From Aquiluna sp. (GTDB taxonomy: Bacteria > Actinomycetota > Actinomycetes > Actinomycetales > Microbacteriaceae), in contig JAOGAX010000001.1 of NCBI GenBank assembly GCA_028144365.1, positions 1-64,000 of the forward strand: DNA of 64,000 nt, given 5' to 3'. Below the pieces are notes generated by a model. It was not told the origin of the DNA, did not search any database, and saw only the letters and a program-made list of their open reading frames with translations. Below, one piece after another: positions 50,363 through 58,865 of this stretch. Numbering within the stretch: the stretch's first letter is position 1; every line of letters begins with the position of its first letter. The translations under genes were made by a program, and so were the position numbers.

Positions 50363-50476
50363 CTAGCGATAGTTTGCTAGGAAACTGGGGAATGCGGCTC
50401 CGATGATAAGCATCACTGGAACGGTGAGCGTTAGAGCAAGAATCTGAATCAGATCCCAATCAATCTTTTTTCTCAA
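50363..50476 (-). CDS. 37-aa putative single-TM small protein (MRKKIDWDLIQILALTLTVPVMLIIGAAFPSFLANYR)
   Basis: TTG start with AAAGGAG SD 5 nt upstream, not in ORF track (below size cut-off), TM-like hydrophobic core, sits between rhodopsin and nitroreductase genes. Confidence 0.65.
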   Translation of the reverse strand: MRKKIDWDLIQILALTLTVPVMLIIGAAFPSFLANYR

Positions 50477-50497
50477 TTTGTCTCCTTTGGTAAAGAA

Positions 50498-50525
50498 AAG
50501 GGGCGCAGGTTTCCCCGCGCCCCTA
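50498..50525 (-). terminator. Stem-loop downstream of the rhodopsin gene
   Basis: GGGGCGC-aggtttcccc-GCGCCCC. Confidence 0.75.
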
Positions 50526-50536
50526 TCCCTTGTGAA

Positions 50537-51295
50537 TTAGTCGCGGAACTCAGCCTTAGCGAATTCCTTGTCTTCCTCACCACTCTTGATACGAGCGATG
50601 GTGAAGATCATCAGACCGAAGAGACACTTCGCCAAAATGTCGGCGATGGTGTAACCGGTCTCACGAAGCACGAAGCTGGTCTCGTCGAAACCAGTTGCGT
50701 TCATGTTTGCGATGAAGGCGATTGGGTAAACACCCCAGGTTGCGAGAAGAAGAAGACGTAGCTCCTTGATCTTGCGCTGTACAGCCTCGCTCTGACGCTC
50801 GAGGCTCTTACCGAGCTCAACGAACAGTACGTAGAGGATGTATAGGAATGGGATGGTCGATAGTAGACCCCAGACCGAAGGCGCTAGGCCCATGGTCATG
50901 CCAGAGTCTCCTGGGTAACCCAGTGCGATCATCAGGGCTGCTGCTGGTACTAGGCGGACGAGCAGTGAGCTCTGTGCCTGGCGAGCTAGCGCGAGAACTG
51001 CAACGGTCTCAACCAGTAGCAGTGGAACAGTTAGGAACCAGTCAACGTAACGGTAGCCAACGTTGTAGGAGGCTCCTGCTACTGCGTCTGGACCGAATGC
51101 GTGGACAAAGCTGTCGAACATTCTGAAGTAGTGGTAAGCGGCGATCGCCGTAACCGTTGCCGAGACCATGACAGCCATGCGGTAACGGGGGAGAACACGC
51201 TCACGTCCTACGAGAAGAAAGGTGGTAGTGAACAGCATGCTCGCAATTCCAAGCGAAAGCATGTTGAAGACTACGTTATAACCTTCTGTACTCAT
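50537..51295 (-). CDS. Actinorhodopsin-type light-driven proton pump (microbial rhodopsin)
   Basis: Helix C RYVDWFLTVPLLLVE (DTE motif), retinal lysine in DILAKCLFG. Confidence 0.96.
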   Translation of the reverse strand: MSTEGYNVVFNMLSLGIASMLFTTTFLLVGRERVLPRYRMAVMVSATVTAIAAYHYFRMFDSFVHAFGPDAVAGASYNVGYRYVDWFLTVPLLLVETVAVLALARQAQSSLLVRLVPAAALMIALGYPGDSGMTMGLAPSVWGLLSTIPFLYILYVLFVELGKSLERQSEAVQRKIKELRLLLLATWGVYPIAFIANMNATGFDETSFVLRETGYTIADILAKCLFGLMIFTIARIKSGEEDKEFAKAEFRD

Positions 51296-51438
51296 TTATA
51301 TTTTTCCTTTCGGCCTTTAGGTGTAGGCCGACTCGGAAGCGAATCGAGGTCTTCGAGCAGCTTCTTCGCTGACCTACACATAATTCAAACTACACCTATT
51401 CTGAGAAAATCCTGATAAATGTAACGTTTTGGTAACTG

Positions 51439-51909
51439 CTAATAACCAAGAACTAATTTTCCTGCGGCCAGCTCCTCCATGGAGCCCGTGAAGAAAAACC
51501 CAATGTATTGGGGGCCCTTGGGAGTGAGCGTCAAAAGTCCCCGCATGGATTCAACCCTTGAGCCGGCTTCGCTCCTGAGCTCGAACCAAAACTCCCTCGT
51601 CCCCAGTGCCAAACCATGATTTATTACCCGGAGCCGGGCGTTGACTCCAAACTCGTTTTCTTCAAGAACTAGCTCGTCGGTTACTTCGAGACCGCCTGCG
51701 ATTCCCAAGTTCCCGCAGCTAGCAATTCCGCAGTAGGTAACGCTTTGAGGATCGAGTTGCTTGAGGGTTGCCCGCTGAGCGTCTAGCTCCAGCTGGCTAC
51801 TCAGAGGAACCAGCGCCAACAGGGCAACAATTACACCAAGCCACATCGTGATCTGCTGACCCCTTGGGGTAGTTAGCCATGGTCTTTTCAAAGGAACCTC
51901 TTCGAACAA
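51439..51909 (-). CDS. Hypothetical membrane-anchored protein
   Basis: Single N-terminal TM segment, no recognised family. Confidence 0.65.
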   Translation of the reverse strand: MFEEVPLKRPWLTTPRGQQITMWLGVIVALLALVPLSSQLELDAQRATLKQLDPQSVTYCGIASCGNLGIAGGLEVTDELVLEENEFGVNARLRVINHGLALGTREFWFELRSEAGSRVESMRGLLTLTPKGPQYIGFFFTGSMEELAAGKLVLGY

Positions 51910-51963
51910 ACAATAGTGATTTGCGGGCTAGGTGAGGGATTTAGACTCGGCTAGCCTTGTGGG

Positions 51964-52872
51964 GTGCAAGATGCTGGAATCAAAATACATCCCGAGGTAG
52001 CGGCAGCAATCTCCGAGGGGGCAGCTGTTGTTGCCCTGGAGTCGACCATCATCTCCCACGGCCTTCCTCGTCCTCAGAATCTTCTTGCCGCCAGGGCCTT
52101 CGAGGAGCTCTTGCGAGCTCAAAACGTTGTGCCCGCAACCATTGCCGTTATTGACGGCACCCCAACCGTTGGCTTGGCAGAGGATGAGCTCGAGCTAATT
52201 GCTAACGAGGACATCCCCAAGGCATCGGTCAGAGACCTGCCAATTCTTCGGGCCAAGGGCCTAAGTGGCGCAACCACGGTTGCTGCCACCGCCTATCTGG
52301 CAGCCAAGGCGGGCGTGAAGGTCTTTGCAACTGGCGGCCTAGGCGGTGTTCATCGCGGAGCGAGTGAGACCTTTGATGAGTCGGCAGACCTCACCACCTT
52401 GGCCAGCGCACCGGTTGTTGTTGTAAGTGCGGGCGTCAAAAGTGTTCTGGACATCGGTGCAACGCTTGAGCGTTTGGAAAGCCTGAGCATCCCCGTGGTT
52501 GGCTATCGGACGGACATCTTTCCCGCCTTTTGGCTGCCAACCTCTGAGTTTTCTCTTGACTGGAGGGTGGATGGTCCTGGGCAAGCGGCGGAGGTATTTA
52601 GGGCGTTGCAGGCCCAGGGGTCAAAGTCAGCACTCGTAGTCGCAAACCCCGTCCCCGTGGCAGAGGCGTGGGACAGGGCAGAGCACGACGCGGTTTTGGA
52701 GAAGGCCTTTGCGGCGGCCGATGCCCAGGGGGTTAGGGGCAAGGAGGTCACCCCGTTCCTCTTGCAGTTCATCGTCGAGGCTTCCGGTGGTAGATCACTA
52801 GAAGTGAATCTCAGTCTGGCTAGGAACAATGTCAGCGTCGCAGGCGATATCGCCAGATCGCTCGCAAACTAA
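51964..52872 (+). CDS. psuG: Pseudouridine-5'-phosphate glycosidase
   Basis: ALESTIISHGLPRPQN, TVGLAEDELE, FATGGLGGVHRGA. Confidence 0.95.
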   Translation: MQDAGIKIHPEVAAAISEGAAVVALESTIISHGLPRPQNLLAARAFEELLRAQNVVPATIAVIDGTPTVGLAEDELELIANEDIPKASVRDLPILRAKGLSGATTVAATAYLAAKAGVKVFATGGLGGVHRGASETFDESADLTTLASAPVVVVSAGVKSVLDIGATLERLESLSIPVVGYRTDIFPAFWLPTSEFSLDWRVDGPGQAAEVFRALQAQGSKSALVVANPVPVAEAWDRAEHDAVLEKAFAAADAQGVRGKEVTPFLLQFIVEASGGRSLEVNLSLARNNVSVAGDIARSLAN

Positions 52873-53702
52873 TGAAGCGGGTTGTGGTTCTCGGAGATGT
52901 CATCGAAGACATCATTGTCATCTCAGACTCAGCCCGTCAGCTGAACACCGATAACCCCTCAGAGATATCCTCCAAACCAGGCGGTTCGGGAGCAAACTTT
53001 GCTGTTTGGTTGGCGTCCTTGGGAGTGGAGGTGGAGCTGGTTGCCAGGGTCGGCGCTGCCGATCGAGCTCGGCTTACAAATTATTTTGAGACAAAGTTTG
53101 TGATCGCAAAATTAGAGCCCGATGAAAAACTCCACACCGGCAAGATTGTGGTTTTAGTAGAGGGAAACAATCGCACCTTCTTCACCGACCGAGGCGCAAA
53201 CGAGGGCCTAACCGCAAAGTCGGCCGATCTTTCAAAGACCGATGTGCTCTATCTTTCCGGCTATGCAGTGATGTCAATGGGCATCCAGCGCACCCAGGAG
53301 TTGATTGAAAAAGCCGGCTCGGTTGGAGTCTTGGTTGCGGTGGATCCGGGAAGCAGAAGTTTCATAAGTCAGTTTGGTGCCCCAGAGTTCTTAGAGGCAA
53401 TCTCAGGTTCTGACTTCATCTTTCCAAACGCTGATGAGTATGAGCTGCTCTCTAGGCATGCAAACCTGCAAGAGCTATTCCCCGAGGTAATCGTGACATC
53501 GGGTGATGAGGGCGCCGAGGTTTTGGGTATAGCGAAGTCGCCAGCTTTTGAGGTTGAGGTAATTGATTCGACCGGTGCTGGAGACGCCTTCGCCGCGAAG
53601 TACCTCGCTCAACGGTTGAGTGGTCTCGAGGTTGTCGACGCCCTCAGAGATGCCAATGCCTTCGCAGCGCAGGCCGTTACCAAGCCCGGCGGTCAGCCAT
53701 AG
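52872..53702 (+). CDS. PfkB family carbohydrate kinase, probable pseudouridine kinase
   Basis: GGSGANFAVWLASLG and DSTGAGDAFAAKYL; translationally coupled to psuG. Confidence 0.88.
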   Translation: MKRVVVLGDVIEDIIVISDSARQLNTDNPSEISSKPGGSGANFAVWLASLGVEVELVARVGAADRARLTNYFETKFVIAKLEPDEKLHTGKIVVLVEGNNRTFFTDRGANEGLTAKSADLSKTDVLYLSGYAVMSMGIQRTQELIEKAGSVGVLVAVDPGSRSFISQFGAPEFLEAISGSDFIFPNADEYELLSRHANLQELFPEVIVTSGDEGAEVLGIAKSPAFEVEVIDSTGAGDAFAAKYLAQRLSGLEVVDALRDANAFAAQAVTKPGGQP

Positions 53703-53705
53703 CGG

Positions 53706-54557
53706 CTAATGCCCCTTTGGGTGCCAAACGGTCTTGACCTCCATTAGGTCCAGGATGTGCTGGAGGTTTCCCTTTGAGCCCTCTCTGAGGTATGTGCCGG
53801 GGCGAATGACTCGCTTCACGGTATTTGCCGCGCTTATCTCCAGCTCGGTGGGATTCGAGGTTCCCTCAAGGTCCACCGCGTTGACGTCCATGTGACCCAC
53901 TAACCAGCTCGAGAGCTCGGCCTCTTTGCCGCTGAGGATGTTCACCACCCCACCAGGCAGGTCGCTGGTGGCCAGCACCTCACCGAGGGTTAGTGCCGGT
54001 AGAGATAGGTGCTCGCTGGTGACAACCACCACGGTGTTCCCCGAGACAATCGCTGGGGCGATGGTGTTCACAAAACCAACCAGGGCCGAGCCCTGAGGAG
54101 CAAATGCTCCGACCACGCCAGTTGGCTGGTTGGTCGAAATGTTGAAGTAGGGTCCCGCAACCGGGTTCATGCTTCCTGCGACAGAGTCAATCTTGTCTGT
54201 CCAGCCGGCATGCCAGACCCAGGAGTCAATTGCTGCGCTGACCTCGGCATCGGCCTGCTTCTGGGTCTTGCCTGTGAGCGAGGAGATCTCGCTAACGAAC
54301 TGTTCTCTTCGACCCTCCAGCATCTCTGCGATTCGGTAGAGGACCTGACCGCGATTGTAAGCAGAGGCTCCAGCCCAGCCTGGTTGTGCGGCTCTGGCGG
54401 CCTGCACTGCATCGCGGACATCCTTGCGGCTTGCGAGTGCGACGTTTGCGACATGGTTGGCTTTGGAGTCCTTGACCTGGTAGCTGCGCCCCGACTCGCT
54501 CCTTGGGAACTTGCCCGCGATAAAGAGCTTGTAGGTCTTCTTCACATCGAGTCTCAT
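53706..54557 (-). CDS. Aldehyde dehydrogenase-like protein lacking the catalytic Cys region
   Basis: N-terminal ALDH fold similarity but no ELGGK or GQxC motif; 283 aa. Confidence 0.8.
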   Translation of the reverse strand: MRLDVKKTYKLFIAGKFPRSESGRSYQVKDSKANHVANVALASRKDVRDAVQAARAAQPGWAGASAYNRGQVLYRIAEMLEGRREQFVSEISSLTGKTQKQADAEVSAAIDSWVWHAGWTDKIDSVAGSMNPVAGPYFNISTNQPTGVVGAFAPQGSALVGFVNTIAPAIVSGNTVVVVTSEHLSLPALTLGEVLATSDLPGGVVNILSGKEAELSSWLVGHMDVNAVDLEGTSNPTELEISAANTVKRVIRPGTYLREGSKGNLQHILDLMEVKTVWHPKGH

Positions 54558-55985
54558 TTACTTACCTGCCTTCAGGTAGCTAAGGAGGCCCTGTCGGCCA
54601 CCCTCACGGCCATAGCCGGATTCTTTGAAGCCACCAAATGGGCTGGTGGGGTCGAACTGATTAAAGGTATTGCTCCAGATCACTCCGGCGTTTAGTTGGT
54701 CGGCGAGCTTGAGCATCTTCGAGCCCTTCTCAGTCCAGATGCCTGCGGAGAGACCGTATTCGGTGTTGTTGGCCTTGGTCACAGCCTCTGCTGGTGTGCG
54801 GAAGGTTATGACGCTAAGAACCGGCCCGAAGATTTCTTCCCTGGCGACCGTGTTTGCCGGGCTTACGTTGTCGACAATCGCAGGGGCAAACCAGAAGCCA
54901 TTTCTGGGTATCTTGCACTCGGGCTGCCAGAGCTCACCACCCTCGCTCACGCCCTTCTTAACGAGTTTTTTGATCTTCGCCAGCTGGTCGGCAGAGTTGA
55001 TCGCACCGACGTCGGTGTTCTTGTCCATCGGATCGCCAAGTCTGAGGGTGTTCATCCTGCGCTTTAGCTTCTTGATGAACTCGTCGTGGATGGACTCCTG
55101 AATTAGCAGCCTTGATCCTGCGCAGCAGACATGGCCCTGGTTGAAGAAGATGCCATTAATGACGCCCTCAATGGCCTGGTCGATAGGAGCATCATCAAAG
55201 ACGATGTTGGCTGCTTTGCCGCCAAGCTCGAGCGTGACCTTCTTGTTGCTGCCGGCAACCTGCTTGGCAATGATCTTGCCGACCTCGGTTGATCCTGTGA
55301 AGGCAACTTTGTTTACATCTTTGTGGCCAACGAGCGCAGCTCCGGTGTCGCCGAAACCAGTGACGATGTTAACTACGCCTTCGGGAAGTTCTGCCTGCTG
55401 GCAAATCTCAGCAAAGAGCAGTGCGGAAAGTGGTGTGGTCTCTGAGGGCTTGAGGACTATCGTGTTGCCGGCCGCTAGAGCCGGGGCAATCTTCCACGCG
55501 AGCATCATCAGCGGGAAGTTCCAGGGAACCACCTGTGCCGCAACGCCCAAGGCTTGGGGATTGTGTCCGAGACCTGCGTGGTCAAGCTTGTCGGCCCAAC
55601 CTGCATAGTAGAAGAACCAAGAGACTGCGGTTGGAACATCGAAGTCGCGGGTTTCCTTGATGGGCTTTCCGTTATTCAGGGTTTCCGCTACCGCAAGTTC
55701 CCTGGCCCGCTCCTGCATGATTCTTGCGATTCTGTAGAGGTACTTTCCTCGCTCTGCTCCAGAGAGCTTGCTCCAAACCTTTTCGTATGAGGACCTTGCC
55801 GCCTTCACCGCAAGGTCGACGTCCTTGGCGGTGCCGTGGGAGATCTGTGCAAGCACTTCTTCGGATGCCGGGTTAATCGTTGGGTAAAGATTGGCGGCCT
55901 TAGTGAACTTGCCTCCGATGAAGTGGCCGTAGCTCTTTTGGAAGCTTGCGAGCTTGGCCTCCGGGGCGGGTGCGTAGTCGAACAT
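54558..55985 (-). CDS. Aldehyde dehydrogenase
   Basis: VTLELGGKAANIVFDDA and FFNQGHVCCAGSR motifs. Confidence 0.94.
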   Translation of the reverse strand: MFDYAPAPEAKLASFQKSYGHFIGGKFTKAANLYPTINPASEEVLAQISHGTAKDVDLAVKAARSSYEKVWSKLSGAERGKYLYRIARIMQERARELAVAETLNNGKPIKETRDFDVPTAVSWFFYYAGWADKLDHAGLGHNPQALGVAAQVVPWNFPLMMLAWKIAPALAAGNTIVLKPSETTPLSALLFAEICQQAELPEGVVNIVTGFGDTGAALVGHKDVNKVAFTGSTEVGKIIAKQVAGSNKKVTLELGGKAANIVFDDAPIDQAIEGVINGIFFNQGHVCCAGSRLLIQESIHDEFIKKLKRRMNTLRLGDPMDKNTDVGAINSADQLAKIKKLVKKGVSEGGELWQPECKIPRNGFWFAPAIVDNVSPANTVAREEIFGPVLSVITFRTPAEAVTKANNTEYGLSAGIWTEKGSKMLKLADQLNAGVIWSNTFNQFDPTSPFGGFKESGYGREGGRQGLLSYLKAGK

Positions 55986-55993
55986 TGTCTCTC

Positions 55994-56950
55994 CTAGTCC
56001 ACGCTTACGTAGTCAGGACCCAAGTAGGTCTTAGTCAAAAGCTTCTTGCGCTGCATCAGCACGTCGTTGAGCAGGCTGGAGGCACCAAAGCGGAACAGTT
56101 CTGGAGTGAGCCAGCGCTCTCCCGCGGTTTCCTTCACAACTACTAGGTACTTGAGGGCATCCTTTGCGGTCCTGATGCCGCCGGCAGGCTTCACGCCAAT
56201 TAGCTCGCCGGTCTGGTCAAACCAGTCCCGCACCGCCTCGAGCATTAGAAGGGTGATGGGTAGGGTCGCATTGACCGTGACCTTGCCGGTGGAGGTCTTG
56301 ATGAAATCTGCCCCAGCGAGCATTGCGAGATAGCTTGCGCGTCTGATGTTGTCATAGGTCTGCAGCTCACCAGTCTCAAGAATCACCTTGAGGTGAGCGG
56401 GCTTGCCCTTGGGTCTTTGGCAGGCTTGCTTCACTGCTTGAATCTGCTTGAAGACCTCTAGGTAGTTGCCGCTTAGGAAAGCGCCGCGGTCAATGACCAT
56501 GTCAATCTCATCCGCACCAAATGCGACGGCATCCTTGGTGTCCTGAAGCTTTACCTTCATGCTGGCCCTTCCAGAGGGGAAGGCAGTTGCCACAGCCGCA
56601 ACATAGATCTTGCTCTTTCCGAGTGCGGCCTTCGCATGAGGGACCATGTCTCCATAGACGCAGATGGCGGCCGGAGTTGGGCACTCGGGGTCGTCCATGT
56701 CAGGCGTCATGGCCTTTTGGCAGAGACTTCTCACCCGCTGAGGGGTGTCCATGCCCTCTAGGGTCGTTAGGTCCATCATCTTGATGGCCATATCCAAACC
56801 CCAGACCTTGCTGGTGGTCTTGATGGATCTGGTGGCAAGAGAGGCGGCTCTCGCCTCTAGCCCTACCTTGTCAACGCCTGGCAGCGAGTGCAGCCAGCGA
56901 CTCAGGCTCTGGTTCGTAAGTCTCGAACCAACTATTTCTTCGGCTTGCAC
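55994..56950 (-). CDS. deoC: Deoxyribose-phosphate aldolase
   Basis: KVILETGEL, ADFIKTSTGK, GVKPAGGIRT motifs. Confidence 0.95.
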   Translation of the reverse strand: MQAEEIVGSRLTNQSLSRWLHSLPGVDKVGLEARAASLATRSIKTTSKVWGLDMAIKMMDLTTLEGMDTPQRVRSLCQKAMTPDMDDPECPTPAAICVYGDMVPHAKAALGKSKIYVAAVATAFPSGRASMKVKLQDTKDAVAFGADEIDMVIDRGAFLSGNYLEVFKQIQAVKQACQRPKGKPAHLKVILETGELQTYDNIRRASYLAMLAGADFIKTSTGKVTVNATLPITLLMLEAVRDWFDQTGELIGVKPAGGIRTAKDALKYLVVVKETAGERWLTPELFRFGASSLLNDVLMQRKKLLTKTYLGPDYVSVD

Positions 56951-56980
56951 AGATACTCCTAGGACTGAAAAAGCCTACCT

Positions 56981-57826
56981 CTAGGGCAGAAACTTCTGCC
57001 CGGTGAGCTCTTCACTTATTTCCCAGAGCCGCTTCATCAGCTCAAGGTCATTGGAGCGCTTTGAACCTTTGATGAGGGCTGGCTTGCCCCAGGCTTCCCA
57101 TTTGGGACCAACGAACTCCCCTCCTACAAAGCTTGCATCGGTTGCGGCCTTGATCTGGCTGCGCGATCCTGTCTGGGCGCTCTGGGCGAGAAAGTCGAAG
57201 CGGTTTGGGTAGTTAATTTGTAGTCCGGTGAGGGCCCAGCCGGGGTGGGCGGCAATTGACTGCACCTTCGAACCAAGTTGTTTAGTCCTTAGGTCAAGCT
57301 CTCTGGCAAATAGCAGGCAGGCGAGTTTGGTGTCGGCATATCGCTGCCACCTGTCATAGGCATCTTTCTTGGAACCGCGGATCTCCTCCAGGGAATCGGC
57401 CCTGATTCTTCCTCTGCGGTGAACTACCGAGCTGAGAGATATCACTCTCGGTGAGGCCGACTGCTCAAGCTGCTCCCAGAGCAGTGAGGTGAGCAGGAAG
57501 TGACCGATGTGGTTGGTTGCCATCTGGGACTCAATACCCTCGATTGAGAGCGAAAAGTCAGGGCCCATCAGCCCTGCGTTATTCATGAGGATATCCACTG
57601 GATGGGTTATCTCTTTGGCGAACTCTCTGACCTGGTCAAGGTTTGAGACATCCAATACTCGCTCTTCGATGTGGGCATCGGGGTATTTCATTCGGAGCTG
57701 CTCGGCAGCTTCCAATAGGCGTTTCTCGCCTCTGGCCAGGAGCGTGATGTTGTGACCTGCTTCGGCGAAGGCCTCGGCGCTAGCCAGTCCTAGGCCCGAG
57801 CTGCCGCCGGTAATAATGATATTCAA
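56981..57826 (-). CDS. Short-chain dehydrogenase/reductase
   Basis: TGGSSGLGLASAEAF, NNAGLM. Confidence 0.9.
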   Translation of the reverse strand: MNIIITGGSSGLGLASAEAFAEAGHNITLLARGEKRLLEAAEQLRMKYPDAHIEERVLDVSNLDQVREFAKEITHPVDILMNNAGLMGPDFSLSIEGIESQMATNHIGHFLLTSLLWEQLEQSASPRVISLSSVVHRRGRIRADSLEEIRGSKKDAYDRWQRYADTKLACLLFARELDLRTKQLGSKVQSIAAHPGWALTGLQINYPNRFDFLAQSAQTGSRSQIKAATDASFVGGEFVGPKWEAWGKPALIKGSKRSNDLELMKRLWEISEELTGQKFLP

Positions 57827-58809
57827 ATTCGAAGCAGCCTTTCGGTGTCCCCGAATACTTCCATGGCCCCCGATGTTGCTTTCGCCTCCAGCACTACCTT
57901 GCCCTTGATGCTGTGGCGAACCTCAAAGACCGCGTCCATGGTCTCCTCGACTCTTTGGTGCATTGCCTCTCTGAGAGGGGCATGAAGTAGTCCTCCGCGC
58001 TTGCGCTCGGCCTTTATCTCCAGCAGCCCGTCTGGGCCATCCACCCGCCAGGTGACATGGCTGTCGTCAAGAGTTAGCTCGAGCTCTTTGGAGCGGTTAT
58101 ACGTGGTCCAGCTGTGGAGCTTGCCAGAGTGGTGTAGTCCCATGATGAATCCGCGGAATGGTTTTGAGAGCCAGGGGATGATGGCCGCCGATGCCACAAG
58201 CGAAGCCTCTTTGTCGCTATCGAGGTGGTTTGAGTGGAGCCAGATGTAGCCGCTGGGGAAGTTCTTGCCCCAGTCTTTTTCTATGTAGCCCTTGGCACCT
58301 GCAAAGCTTTGCTGCTTACCCTCGACCTCTAGCTGTCCCTCGATGCTGTGGCCGAAGGAGACGATGCCGTGGAAGCACTCCATGAATGGCACCAGCCCAT
58401 ACCAGCCCATGATTCCTGGGCTTGCCAGGGTCACCGGCCAGGGCTTTAGCTCGCTGGTTATTTCTAACCTGCCCCTAAGCTGCGGTAGATCAAGCGTTGC
58501 ACCTTTGGCGCTGAAATGATTTGGTCCAACGTGGACATCAAAGCTGTCGGCGCTCGCCCTGAACTCATGTACCGGATAGACGTGGTACCAGCTTCGGCCT
58601 GTGGCGCCATCGAGCACCTGCACAAACGCCTCGTCGCGGCTCTCGCCGCCAAGACCGCGAAAGATTCCAGGTATTACCGCCCAGCGCTGGGACTGGTCTT
58701 GAGAGACAAACTTGAAGTACCAGCCCTCAAAGAAGTTCTTAGTTCTTCCCTCGCCGTGAAAGCCCTCTGGGTGTCTCACGCCTGTGATGTAGCTACTCAA
58801 GGAGCGCAT
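57823..58809 (-). CDS. Tocopherol cyclase-like family protein
   Basis: NFFEGWYFKFVS, GYIEKDWGKNFPSGYIWLHSNH. Confidence 0.8.
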   Translation of the reverse strand: MRSLSSYITGVRHPEGFHGEGRTKNFFEGWYFKFVSQDQSQRWAVIPGIFRGLGGESRDEAFVQVLDGATGRSWYHVYPVHEFRASADSFDVHVGPNHFSAKGATLDLPQLRGRLEITSELKPWPVTLASPGIMGWYGLVPFMECFHGIVSFGHSIEGQLEVEGKQQSFAGAKGYIEKDWGKNFPSGYIWLHSNHLDSDKEASLVASAAIIPWLSKPFRGFIMGLHHSGKLHSWTTYNRSKELELTLDDSHVTWRVDGPDGLLEIKAERKRGGLLHAPLREAMHQRVEETMDAVFEVRHSIKGKVVLEAKATSGAMEVFGDTERLLRI

Positions 58810-58865
58810 GGCTGACAGGCTAATACGGCGAGTAAACTAAAGCCAGTTTCGATCCGAGGTGATAA

